Shown here piece after piece: positions 42,797 to 52,600 of a stretch of 64,000 bases of DNA (its first letter is position 1; the number at the start of each line of letters is the position of its first letter). Below the pieces are notes generated by a model, which ran no database searches, was not told the DNA's origin, and saw only the letters and a list, made by a program, of their open reading frames with translations. The position numbers were made by a program, and so were the translations under genes. Source of the stretch: Saprospiraceae bacterium (lineage in GTDB: Bacteria > Bacteroidota > Bacteroidia > Chitinophagales > Saprospiraceae); the NCBI GenBank assembly GCA_016715965.1, contig JADJXG010000001.1, forward strand, positions 1,679,501-1,743,500, in the 5' to 3' direction.

Positions 42797-43876
42797 ATGA
42801 AAATTTATTTGTATATACTGTTTGTTTTGGTCCAGTTATTTGCTTGTCAGGGAAAAAGAGAATTCATTGTTGTGGAAGCTGCAGATATCTCAGAATCTGT
42901 TTATTCATCAGGTAAGATAAAGTCCAGAGATCAGTATCAGGTCATGCCCAAACTGGGAGGAATACTCTCCGGAGTCCTTGTAGAAGAAGGCCAAATGGTT
43001 AAAAAAGGCGATTTGCTTTTTACCATTTCAAACGAGCAACTTGTGCTGCAAAAAGAATCGGCGCTGTTGGCTTCCAAGAGATCTGCATTGGATAACAATA
43101 TTGAAAAAATAGAGGAATTAAAAAATAGCATTGAACAAGCCGCACTTAAGAAGAACAATGATTCAATTGCCCTGGATCGGCAGAAAGCATTATGGCTTCA
43201 GAACATTGGATCAAAGCAGGAATTGGATTTAAGAGAATTGGCATACAAGAGTTCTCGGGCAGCGTGGAGAGCTGGTATTGAGAGAATGAGGGACTTACAA
43301 AAATCTCTGGATTATCAAGAACAGCAAGCGAAGACCAATTTTAACATCAGCCAGGCGAGTTTGGCAGATTTTAGTATTAAAGCTGAAAAGGATGGGAAGG
43401 TATATAGAATTTTCAGAGAAATAGGAGAATTGGTGGGGCCAAATGTTCCTTTGGCGGTTATAGGATCAGCTTCGGAATTTATTGCCCTGATGAATGTAGA
43501 TGAACGAGATGCCTCCAAAATTAAACTCGGGCAAAAAGCGTACATTGAGTTGGAGAGTTTTCCAAATGAAATTTATGAAGCCAAGGTGTCAAAAATTTCT
43601 CCATACCTGAATGAAAGAGACAAGACTTTTGAGGTCGAAGCAATGTTTGACCGATTGCCAACTTTGTTGTATCCCAATCAAAGCTTTGAAGCCAATATTC
43701 TGGTACAGGCAAAAACCCAGGTGATAACCATCCCTAGAAAATATCTTTCTGTGGAGAATGAAGTTTTTATTGGTGAAAATGAGATAAAGCAGGTGAAACT
43801 TGGATTAGAGGATTTGGAAAAAGTTGAAATTACAGAAGGATTGAATATTGGTGATAAAATCTATTTACCCAAATGA
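42797..43876 (+). CDS. HlyD/MacA-family efflux adaptor, predicted lipoprotein
   Basis: 359 aa. The N-terminus has a lipobox 'VQLFACQG' with lipid-anchored C17. The membrane-fusion fold follows: lipoyl half 'QYQVMPKLGGILSGVLVEEGQMVKKGDLLFTI', a long coiled coil (about 85-175), second lipoyl half 'FSIKAEKDGKVYRIFREIGELVGPNVPLAVIG', and beta-barrel 'IKLGQKAYIELESFPNEIYEAKVSKISP'. It links an inner-membrane ABC pump to the outer membrane. Its stop overlaps the permease start by 4 nt (ATGA). No outer-membrane factor gene is adjacent. Confidence 0.93.
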   Translation: MKIYLYILFVLVQLFACQGKREFIVVEAADISESVYSSGKIKSRDQYQVMPKLGGILSGVLVEEGQMVKKGDLLFTISNEQLVLQKESALLASKRSALDNNIEKIEELKNSIEQAALKKNNDSIALDRQKALWLQNIGSKQELDLRELAYKSSRAAWRAGIERMRDLQKSLDYQEQQAKTNFNISQASLADFSIKAEKDGKVYRIFREIGELVGPNVPLAVIGSASEFIALMNVDERDASKIKLGQKAYIELESFPNEIYEAKVSKISPYLNERDKTFEVEAMFDRLPTLLYPNQSFEANILVQAKTQVITIPRKYLSVENEVFIGENEIKQVKLGLEDLEKVEITEGLNIGDKIYLPK

Positions 43877-45129
43877 TTCGCGGGGGAGCCATTTCAGGAA
43901 TAGCCTTTGCTTTGATGAAAGCCAAATGGCGGCAAAGCATGGTGGCAGCCATGGGTGTTATGTTTGGTATTACCATGTTTGTGACATTGTTGAGTTTTAT
44001 GACTGGACTCAACATGATGTTGGATAATTTGATTTTAAATCGAACACCCCATATCCGGATGTTCAATGAGATGAAGGCCACAGTAAACCAACCCATTGAA
44101 AAATTAAAACCCGGAGAAACTCATTTTATTCATTCTGTCAGACCAAAATCTACTTTTTCAAACATCAGAAATTCTGGAGTCATTCTTCGGCATCTCGAAA
44201 AAAACAAAGATGTATTGGCTGTTGCGCCAAGATTGTCTTCTCAGGTGTTTTATTCCATAGGTAAGACCAATTTTGGAGGATCGTTGCAAGGTGTGGATGT
44301 CAGAAAGGAAGAAGAGTATTTTCATTTGTCGGATTATATTACCAAGGGCCATCTGTTGGATCTGGTCAGTGTACCAAACAGCATAATTGTGGGTAAAGGC
44401 ATCGCTGATCTGTTGTTGGTGGATGTTGGAGATCATATAGAAGTCAAAATGCCGGATGGTCGTGTTAAAAACATGAAGATTGTTGGATTTTTTCAATCAG
44501 GGATAAAGGATATTGATAAAGTACTAAGTTATACTCACTTTAAGTCGATTCAGACATTGATGGATGTTCCATCGGATCATTTTACGGAGATCTTTATCAA
44601 TCTGCACGACCGGAATAAGGCACCTGATCTTGCATTGGACTTTGCTTCAATGTTTGAGGTGGACACAGAGGATATTGTGAAAGCAAATGCACAGTTTGAA
44701 ACAGGAACAAAAATCAGAGGAATCATCAGTTATTCAGTTGGCATTACTTTGCTGATTGTTGCTGGTTTTGGCATTTATAATATTCTCAACATGTTGATTT
44801 ATGAGAAAATGGATACCATTGCAATATTAAAAGCAATGGGATATTCAGGAGCAGATGTCAAGAGAATATTTTCTATAATTTCGGTTAGCATTGGTTTGAT
44901 CGGAGGAATGGTCGGAATGATTTTTGGATTTCTATTGAGCAGTTTAATCGATCGTGTTCCATTCAATACAGAAGCACTCCCTACCATCAAAACATTTCCG
45001 GTCAATTATGATCCGGCGTTTTATATACTCGCTTTTGTTTTTTCTTTTTTGACCACTTATTGGGCAGGATTGTTTCCATCGAGAAAGGCAAGTAAAATGG
45101 ATCCGGTTGGTATTATCAGAGGTAAGTAA
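43873..45129 (+). CDS. ABC transporter permease, FtsX/MacB (LolC/E) type
   Basis: 418 aa. One N-terminal membrane helix ('WRQSMVAAMGVMFGITMFVTLLSFM') is followed by a MacB-PCD periplasmic domain (about 50-270: 'VLAVAPRLSSQVFY', 'IIVGKGIADLLLVDVGDHIEV'). Three C-terminal helices form the FtsX domain ('ISYSVGITLLIVAGFGIYNILNMLIYEKMDTIAILKAMGYSG', ending 'ASKMDPVGIIRGK'). It works with the adaptor and the ATPase of the next gene in export or lipoprotein/substrate extraction. Overlaps the adaptor gene by 4 nt. Confidence 0.95.
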   Translation: MIRGGAISGIAFALMKAKWRQSMVAAMGVMFGITMFVTLLSFMTGLNMMLDNLILNRTPHIRMFNEMKATVNQPIEKLKPGETHFIHSVRPKSTFSNIRNSGVILRHLEKNKDVLAVAPRLSSQVFYSIGKTNFGGSLQGVDVRKEEEYFHLSDYITKGHLLDLVSVPNSIIVGKGIADLLLVDVGDHIEVKMPDGRVKNMKIVGFFQSGIKDIDKVLSYTHFKSIQTLMDVPSDHFTEIFINLHDRNKAPDLALDFASMFEVDTEDIVKANAQFETGTKIRGIISYSVGITLLIVAGFGIYNILNMLIYEKMDTIAILKAMGYSGADVKRIFSIISVSIGLIGGMVGMIFGFLLSSLIDRVPFNTEALPTIKTFPVNYDPAFYILAFVFSFLTTYWAGLFPSRKASKMDPVGIIRGK

Positions 45130-45130
45130 C

Positions 45131-45808
45131 ATGAGTCATTCGAGAATACTGGAAGTCAAGAATTTGAGTAAAACATTTGTAGAATCGGACAATATGCAGG
45201 TGTTGTACAATGTAGACATGCATGTGGATAAAGCAGAATTCGTCTCCATCGTGGGCAAGTCCGGATGTGGAAAATCCACCTTGCTTTATATTTTGTCCAC
45301 CATGGATACGCAATACGAGGGTGAGATTTACCTGGATGGAGAGCGATTAAGTCATCGCAATCAGCATGAGTTAGCCAGAATTAGAAATGAAAAAATCGGA
45401 TTTGTTTTTCAGTTTCATTATTTGCTCAATGAATTTTCGGCTTTGGAAAACGTGATGTTACCTGCCATCAAATTAAGTAAATTTAGCAGGGAAGAAATAG
45501 AGCATCAGGCCATCGAAAAATTGAAGATTCTTGATATGGAAAAAGATGCATTGAAAAAACCCAATCAACTTTCCGGAGGACAAAAACAGAGGGTTGCCAT
45601 AGCCAGGGCGTTGATTAATTCTCCTAAAATCATCATGGCAGATGAACCCACCGGTAATCTGGATCAGGTAAATTCTCAAATTGTTTTCAATATATTTTCG
45701 GAACTATCCTCACAATTCCACCAATCTCTGCTAATTGTGACCCATGATTTAGAGTTTGCCTCGAAAACCCATCGCACCATTCAAATGGTGGACGGACGAA
45801 TCGTTTAA
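45131..45808 (+). CDS. ABC transporter ATP-binding protein, LolD/MacB type
   Basis: 225 aa from ATG 45131, one nt after the permease stop; a start 24 nt earlier would overlap it. Walker A 'VGKSGCGKSTLLYIL', Q-loop 'GFVFQFHYLLNEFSALENVMLP', signature 'QLSGGQKQRVAIARAL', Walker B 'KIIMADEPTGNLD' and H-loop 'LIVTHDLEFA' are all intact. The LolD-type 'FHYLLNEFSALENV' is clear. With the two genes upstream it makes a tripartite exporter. The operon ends at the hairpin at 45811. Confidence 0.97.
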   Translation: MSHSRILEVKNLSKTFVESDNMQVLYNVDMHVDKAEFVSIVGKSGCGKSTLLYILSTMDTQYEGEIYLDGERLSHRNQHELARIRNEKIGFVFQFHYLLNEFSALENVMLPAIKLSKFSREEIEHQAIEKLKILDMEKDALKKPNQLSGGQKQRVAIARALINSPKIIMADEPTGNLDQVNSQIVFNIFSELSSQFHQSLLIVTHDLEFASKTHRTIQMVDGRIV

Positions 45809-45810
45809 AA

Positions 45811-45842
45811 AAATGCTCCAGACAAAAATGTCAGGAGCATTT
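45811..45842. terminator. Bidirectional intrinsic terminator
   Basis: AAATGCTCC (45811-45819) pairs with GGAGCATTT (45834-45842). An inner GACA/TGTC adds four pairs and closes an AAAA loop. An A-run precedes and T-rich sequence follows. It sits between the convergent ABC operon and the POT transporter gene. Confidence 0.85.
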
Positions 45843-45868
45843 AATTATCTTTAAAACATGTTGAAAAA

Positions 45869-47434
45869 TTAATGCACTCCGTGCATCCATTTTTTAAGCC
45901 ATGGTGATAAAACAAACAATAAAGCGGCAGCACCAAGGGTGATGTAAACCCCCCAGGTCATGTACACATCTACATAGGCGGAGAGCGCTTCAGCAGGTGC
46001 GGCATCGTTGCCGGGTGCAGCGATCATCTGTCCGAGTTTACCAGCTATTTTGTGTGCAAAAGATATGGATAGAAACCAGGTACCCATTACAAATCCAACT
46101 GTTTTGGCGGGTGAGAGTTTGGTCACCACTGACAAACCAACCGGAGACAAACTTAATTCTCCAGTCGTGTGAAATAAATACATGAAAACCAAAAACATCA
46201 CTGGAATCAAAGCCCCGTCATTGACCGTACCAAGAACGGTTCTTGCACCAGCAACGATGATAAAGTAACCCAGTGCCATCTGCAAAAGGGCCCAGGTAAA
46301 TTTAATGGGTGTTCGGGGTTCCATATTTTTCTTGCTGAGAGAGTTCCAGATCCAGGTGAATACCGGAGCAAGTAGAATGATAAATAAGGCATTCAGTGAT
46401 TGAAACATGGAGGTCTCAATACCATGTTTTTCAACATATTTGTCGGTTAGAAAATTGAGAGATCCACCAGCCTGCTCGAAGAGCGTCCAAAAAATCATGT
46501 GAAAGAAAAACAAAAACAAAAAGACCACCAATCTTTGACCTTCCTGTTTGTCTTCGGTAAAGAATAGAGAAGATATTAGAATATATCCTATCACCCCAAT
46601 ACCTGCGATAATTAGAATATAATTGGTCACACCTTCATTGTCAATTAGGTAACCAAACAATGGAATGGAGATCAAGACACCAATCAATACAAGCCATTGT
46701 TGTGGAATTCCAAATACAGGTTTATTTAAAGCTGCGGGATCAGGTGGATTTCCTTTGTCTTCGTATTTGCTCATGTTTCTCCAAAATACAATAAGACCCA
46801 ACAACATTCCCAATCCAGCAGTCATGAAGCCCAAGGAGTAATCAAATTTCTCTGCCAGGTATCCACAAGTCAAAGGAGCTAAAAAAGCACCCACATTAAT
46901 ACCCATATAGAAAATGGTAAATGCAGAATCTTTCCGACGATCGTTTTGCTCATAGAAAGTTCCGAGAAAACTAGAGATATTGGGTTTGAAGAAGCCATTG
47001 CCAATCGCAAGGACCGATAGCCCTGTAAACAATAAAAAAGTAGTATCAGAAGTAGCAGCATTAAATGCCATAATAAACTGGCCGGCAGCCATCATAATTG
47101 CCCCAAGGATAACCGCTCGTCTAAATCCAAAAAGACGGTCAGCCAACATCCCACCCACGATGGGAGCTGCGTACAACAAAGCATTGAATGCTCCATAAAT
47201 TCCAACAGACCGCTCCATAGACCCACTGTCTCCTAAACTTGAAAAGATCTCTTTGGCAATGTAAAGCACCAAAAATGCTCTCATTCCATAAAAGGAAAAG
47301 CGTTCCCACATTTCAGCAAAAAACAATGTAAAAAGGGCTTTTGGGTGCATTTTTCTTTGGGAAAGAACCGTTAAAGGCACCCAGACAAGTACAAATGCCC
47401 AACCCAGAATCAATAATAATAAAGCGGTATCCAT
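45869..47434 (-). CDS. Proton-dependent oligopeptide transporter (POT/PTR2, MFS)
   Basis: 521 aa with about 12-14 hydrophobic segments. The POT signatures are 'FFAEMWERFSFYGMRAFLVLYI' (E-x-x-E-R-F-x-Y/F-Y) and 'NALLYAAPIVGGMLADRLFGFRRAVILGAIMMAAG'. 'FTIFYMGINVGAFLAPLTCGYL' is also typical. It imports di- or tripeptides with protons across the inner membrane. The gene has its own promoter candidate with a palindrome (47454-47469). Confidence 0.96.
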   Translation of the reverse strand: MDTALLLLILGWAFVLVWVPLTVLSQRKMHPKALFTLFFAEMWERFSFYGMRAFLVLYIAKEIFSSLGDSGSMERSVGIYGAFNALLYAAPIVGGMLADRLFGFRRAVILGAIMMAAGQFIMAFNAATSDTTFLLFTGLSVLAIGNGFFKPNISSFLGTFYEQNDRRKDSAFTIFYMGINVGAFLAPLTCGYLAEKFDYSLGFMTAGLGMLLGLIVFWRNMSKYEDKGNPPDPAALNKPVFGIPQQWLVLIGVLISIPLFGYLIDNEGVTNYILIIAGIGVIGYILISSLFFTEDKQEGQRLVVFLFLFFFHMIFWTLFEQAGGSLNFLTDKYVEKHGIETSMFQSLNALFIILLAPVFTWIWNSLSKKNMEPRTPIKFTWALLQMALGYFIIVAGARTVLGTVNDGALIPVMFLVFMYLFHTTGELSLSPVGLSVVTKLSPAKTVGFVMGTWFLSISFAHKIAGKLGQMIAAPGNDAAPAEALSAYVDVYMTWGVYITLGAAALLFVLSPWLKKWMHGVH

Positions 47435-47453
47435 AAATTATGATTTAGATTTG

Positions 47454-47469
47454 TTTGTGCACAAATATA
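47454..47469 (-). promoter_or_regulatory. -7 element and 12-bp perfect palindrome upstream of the peptide transporter
   Basis: Minus strand TATATTTG (47469-47462) partly overlaps the perfect palindrome TTTGTGCACAAA (47454-47465), 20 nt before the start codon. The palindrome covers the likely transcription start, a usual repressor position. No cognate regulator is adjacent, so this is a candidate only. Confidence 0.45.
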
Positions 47470-47619
47470 GAGTTATTGGACAATGTCCTGTAAATTTTTC
47501 TTAATGGGATGGTAATACCTGCCTTGTAGCTAAGTCAAAATAATCACAGTGTCGACAGAATAGCGCGTCGAAAAAAGCAATTCACCAAAAAATCAATTTG
47601 AATTATAAGAAATCCAGGC

Positions 47620-49233
47620 TTATGGCTGCTGGTGCAATCGGATGGTTTGCTCTTCGTTGGCCAAGGCCCAGGAGGTGAAAAATATATGCCTTGCAATGGT
47701 GCTCAGTTTTCTAAACCGGATCTTTTCTGCATCGTCGGAGATTCTGTGATAGTCTTCGTGTACACCGCTAAAAAAGAAAATGGCCGGAATGCCTTTTTCA
47801 GCAAAATTGTAATGATCAGAACGAAAATAAAACATATTGGGATCTTTCTCATCATTGTAAGTATAATCTAAGGTGAGTCCAAACCTCTCAGCGTTCACTT
47901 TCTCATGAAGGCGGTGTAAATCCATGGATAATCTGTCTGATCCAATCACATAAATATAGTTGGAATCTGATTTGTATTTTTCATCGGTCCTGCCAATCAT
48001 ATCTACATTCACATTGACAATGGTATTGGAAAGGGGTATTACCGGATCCTTGACATAGTACATACTTCCCAACAAGCCTTTTTCTTCTCCGGTCACCAAC
48101 ATGCAAAGTACAGATCTGCGAGGTCCCAATCCTTGATGTTTGGCCAATTGAAAAGCCCTTGCAATTAACATCACTGCACTTGTTCCGGAAGCATTGTCAT
48201 CGGCACCATTGAATACTTCTTTCCCTCTCATACCTATATGGTCATAATGTGCGGTTACGACAACAACTTCCTCCTTTTTATCTGTTCCTTCAATATAGGC
48301 CATTACATTTTTTCCAAGAATTTGGTTTGTTTCCCTTGATTGTAAAACAGATATTTTTCTTTTAATAAGGATCGCTTTTGTTTTTCCTTTAAACTTTGCT
48401 TTATCTCTCGCTGCAATTATTTTTTTTATAGATTTCCCCAAAAGTTTTGCGGCAACTGTACTTGAAAGATAAATTGAGTTTGCAAATTGTCTTTCCTTCC
48501 TTTCATCTTTTTCCAGCAATACGGATGGACTCAAAATATCTTTCCTGCTTGCATCTGATACTTCCTTAAATTTATCTTCAATGATGAAAACCAATTTGAC
48601 ACCTTTCTCATGTGCAATTTTAAGTTTTCTTTTGACGTCTTTGCTCCAATCAGAAAGTTGGCTGGATTTGGTAATGCGACTGATTCCATTCTTATCTACC
48701 GGTTCACCATTGTAAATGACAATTACTTTATCCCTGACATTTAAATTTTTATAATCGCTGTATTGAGGGTCATCGATTCCATAACCAAGATAAAGAACTT
48801 CATTCGTTTCGAGTTGAAGGTTTTCATTGTCTTTTGCGAGACAGACATAGTCCCATAAATTCCGGTATTCAAAGTCATCTATTTTTAATACCATCGATTT
48901 CCAATAGATCCATTTGAAGTTCACTTTTTGAAAATAATCCGAATGACCAGGAGGAGGGTTCAACTGATAAGAACGCAATCTGGATGAAATAAATTCGGAA
49001 GCCCTATCGTTTCCCGGAGTTCCAAGCTCTCTGCCTTTGCAGGAATCAGAAGCGAGATAAAAGACAATTTCTTTTAAGTCATTTGAGTCAATGGTCTCTG
49101 CAATTTTTGAGATACCATCCAATAGGGGCAGTGGTGCTGTAGGCCTGATAATTCCACTAAAATACTTCTGTTGTGACACAACCAATGTCAGGCCACAATG
49201 CCAGACCACGAATAGCCAAAATATTCTTTTCAC
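47620..49233 (-). CDS. M28-family secreted aminopeptidase-like metallopeptidase
   Basis: 537 aa starting at GTG 49233, with a signal peptide (MKRIFWLFVVWHCGLTLVVSQQ). An N-terminal region with a PA-like insert precedes the M28 catalytic domain. Zinc ligands are visible: 'VVTAHYDHIGM' (His), 'NGADDNASGTSAV' (Asp bridging), 'TGEEKGLLGS' (Glu pair), 'NVDMIGR' (Asp) and 'GVHEDYHRISDD' (His). It should cleave N-terminal residues from peptides in the periplasm or outside. Its GTG start overlaps the rpiB stop by 4 nt, so it is the last gene of a DUF2723-rpiB-M28 operon. Confidence 0.94.
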   Translation of the reverse strand: MKRIFWLFVVWHCGLTLVVSQQKYFSGIIRPTAPLPLLDGISKIAETIDSNDLKEIVFYLASDSCKGRELGTPGNDRASEFISSRLRSYQLNPPPGHSDYFQKVNFKWIYWKSMVLKIDDFEYRNLWDYVCLAKDNENLQLETNEVLYLGYGIDDPQYSDYKNLNVRDKVIVIYNGEPVDKNGISRITKSSQLSDWSKDVKRKLKIAHEKGVKLVFIIEDKFKEVSDASRKDILSPSVLLEKDERKERQFANSIYLSSTVAAKLLGKSIKKIIAARDKAKFKGKTKAILIKRKISVLQSRETNQILGKNVMAYIEGTDKKEEVVVVTAHYDHIGMRGKEVFNGADDNASGTSAVMLIARAFQLAKHQGLGPRRSVLCMLVTGEEKGLLGSMYYVKDPVIPLSNTIVNVNVDMIGRTDEKYKSDSNYIYVIGSDRLSMDLHRLHEKVNAERFGLTLDYTYNDEKDPNMFYFRSDHYNFAEKGIPAIFFFSGVHEDYHRISDDAEKIRFRKLSTIARHIFFTSWALANEEQTIRLHQQP

Positions 49234-49664
49234 TCTTCTATTTTTCTAACCCTTGTCTCGTGTCTCCCTCCTTCAAAACCTGTTTGAAGAAAGTGAATGA
49301 CAATTTGCTTGGCTTCTTCTTCGTTTAGACATCTACCTGGCAGAGCAAGTACATTTGCATTGTTGTGTTTTCTGGCCAGCACAGCGATTTCAACATTCCA
49401 GCAAAGCGCACAGCGGATACCTTTTACTTTGTTGGCAGCAATGGCAATTCCATTTCCGCTTCCACAAATCACAATACCGAGATGTGCTTCTTCAGAAGAT
49501 ACACTTAGACCAACTTTTTTACCATAGTCTGGATAATCAACCGACTCATTGCTAAAACAACCATGATCAATCACTGAATACCCCAAATCGGGTAACCAGA
49601 AGAGTAGTTTTTCCTTCAACTCAAAACCCGCGTGATCCGCTCCGATGGATAAAATTTGACCCAT
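49230..49664 (-). CDS. rpiB: Ribose 5-phosphate isomerase B
   Basis: 144 aa from ATG 49664; a TTG three codons earlier overlaps the DUF2723 stop and is less likely. Signatures: 'IGADHAGFELKEKLL', 'DYPDYGKKVG', 'GIVICGSGNGIAIAANKVKGIRCALCWNVEIA', 'HNNANVLALPGRCL'. It interconverts ribose 5-phosphate and ribulose 5-phosphate. The family catalytic cysteine is present in 'VICGSGNG'. It lies between a membrane protein and a peptidase gene, an unusual operon for a sugar isomerase. Confidence 0.97.
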   Translation of the reverse strand: MGQILSIGADHAGFELKEKLLFWLPDLGYSVIDHGCFSNESVDYPDYGKKVGLSVSSEEAHLGIVICGSGNGIAIAANKVKGIRCALCWNVEIAVLARKHNNANVLALPGRCLNEEEAKQIVIHFLQTGFEGGRHETRVRKIEE

Positions 49665-49669
49665 AGAGA

Positions 49670-52600
49670 TCAATTATTGACCGGACTGGGTGTGTATTTG
49701 GCCAAAAGATCCCTGATTTGTTTTTCAAATTCTGGATCTGCAAATTGACTTAACATGTTTGATATTTCTCGAATTCCGGATGAGGCAAACGATTTATCTT
49801 GTTGAAAGCTAGAAGCCAACTCATCAGCAGAAAGAGATTCATAAAAATTCATCATGTCTGCAATTTCTTCCGCCAAAATTTTCATGTGTTTTTTTGCATC
49901 GTCCATTTTGCCTCCTGATATCAGCATTTGAATAAATGGCATAACCCGAATATCGTATTGAAAATTCATATTGGGAAATGACTCAAAATATTTGTTGGCT
50001 ACAGCAGCAGCTCTGACTGTATCGCCATTGGCTTCAAGAATAGATCCCAGGCGCATCATCATCATCCGCAAACCCTGAACACTTAGTGCATAGGCATGAT
50101 CCACAAACAACTTCTTTTTGTCGAAATTGCCCCATTTGTATTTATTCATTACGGCATCGTAGCTTTTTTCAACGTCCATTCTGCCAGAACCATAAATGGA
50201 CAAACTGCGGTCGCTTGGGGTCATTACTGGTGTGATGCGCAGGGCCAGACCCTCCATTTTCATATAATCCTGGAGGCCAAGTAATTTTTCCATTTGGCAG
50301 GTCACAGAAAAATAAACCGGCCTTTCGTGTATATTGGAATAAATAATGTCGAGTACAGCAAGATCATCTTTGGTAATGTAATTCGGATTTAAATTGATCG
50401 GTATGCGATCTACAGCATTGGTATCTGCCGCACTTATCATTCCCAATTCCAGTGCTTTTTGGCGGTTGATCTCAAGATATGCTTTTTTGGTTGGCATGTA
50501 TGTTTCAAATTCTCTTCCGCCTCCGGCTGAAATGGGATGATCCTCGCCCAGAAATTTTAAAAGACTTCCCAAATTCATTTCTTGATCTGGAGCTCCTTCA
50601 CCGGCAGGATTAAAATAGAAAATCTGATTTCTTAAAAATCCGCGATATTGTTCTTTTGGAATACTCATTTTGACAGGTGGAGAATCATTGACTTTTCTTC
50701 TTTGGGAATCAATGTACCAATCCACTGCAATCAAACTGAGGTTAATGACCCTGACATCGCGGCGAATTCCCTCTACCTCTTGCGCATACCACACCGGATA
50801 GGTATCGTTGTCGCCATAAGTAAAAATAATTGCATTGGGTTGGCAGGATTCAAGGATATTGATGGCGTAATCACGGGCTGCAGTAATTCCATTTCTTGAT
50901 TGATCATCAAAGTTCTGGAAACCCATGATCACCGGGGCAGACAATACCACCAATGTAGCAATCAATCCAGATGGCATTTGTGCCATTTTTATTTTATTTC
51001 TGAGGAAATCAACCAGGAATAAGACGCCCAATCCGATCCATATAGCATAGGTAAAGATAGAGCCTACCAACACATAATCTCTTTCACGGGGTTCGTTGGG
51101 TGGAGAATTGTTGAAAAAACAGAGTCCCAGACCTGTTATCAACCACATGACCAGCAGAGCCAGGAAATCATTTCTGTCTTTCTTGAAATGAAAGAAAACG
51201 CCCAACAATCCAAATAGGAAAGGAAGGAAGAAATAAGTATTTCTAGCCTGATTTTCTCTGATGACCCGCGGCAACTCACTTTGGTTGTATAATCTGGCAC
51301 CGTCGATGGCTTTGATTCCTGAAAGCCAGTGTCCGTCTTTCTTATCCCAAGGGAAATAGCCCTGTTCACCGTTTTGACGTCCGATAAAATTCCAGTGAAA
51401 ATATCTCCAAAACATCCAACCAAATTGGTAGGACCACATGAATTTTAAATTATAAACCATGTCTGGCTTGCCTTCTGATCTCCCCGTCAGGTGGTTCATC
51501 CACATCCTGTGAAGTTGGACTCTACCTTGATCGCTATGACTGATTCTCGGTAAGAAAATTAGATCTTTCTTTGCAAACACATAGTCGAATTTCCGATCGA
51601 CCACCACATATTTATTTCCTTTCCGGCCATAGCGGTTGGAGGTTTTTGTATCTATTGGGCGGGCATCAAAGTGAGGACCCTTGGTCAAGGAACGGTCACC
51701 ATATTGTTCTCTGTTGATGTAGGGCAACAATCTAACGACATCATCAGGATTGTTCATGTTAATAGGGGTGTTTGCCATGGCTCTCAACAATACCACACCC
51801 ACCGGTGTATAGGAAATGGTTACCAGCATCAATGTAAAAAATGCCTTGTAAAGCAAATCATTGCCTTTTCTCTTGGCATAATTAAGTGCATAATAAAATG
51901 CGCCAAACAAAAGTAAAACGGTCGGAATCAGTCCGGAGTGGAAAGGCAAGCCCAGGGTATTTACACAGAAAATTTCAAACATACTCCACAAACTGGGCAA
52001 TCCGGAAACAATGATGGATTGAAAAAGTACGACTGAGATCACCCCAATCAATCCTGCAAGGACAAATCCTTTGAATGTAATTTTATTCCATTTTTTATAG
52101 TAAAAAAGAATGGCGATGGTTGGGAAAGCCAATAAACTCAACAAATGCACACCAACAGAGAGTCCTGCTGCATAAAGGGAAAAAATCAACCAACGGTCGT
52201 GTTTGGGTTCGTTGGGCAGATAATACCATTTTACAGCGGCCCATAAAGTCATGCAAGTAAACATGGTGGACATGGAGTAAACCTCACCTTCTACCGCTGA
52301 AAACCAGATGGAGGTGGCAAAAGCAGTGGTCAAGCCGGCCACAAGTCCTGATCCCATTACTGCCCAATCCTGACTGGCTTCCTCATCCCGATTGCGTCCA
52401 TACAGCAAAATTTTAGCGAATATGATGGTGGTCCAACAAATAAATACGGATGCAAATGCAGAACAAATTCCCGACATGAGATTTACCGCAAAAGCGATAT
52501 CCGAAGGGGTATCCGAAAATAAGGTAGCTACCCAGGTAAACATTCTGCCGATGATCAAAAACAACGGTGCTCCGGGAGGGTGCACCACTTGCAATTTATA

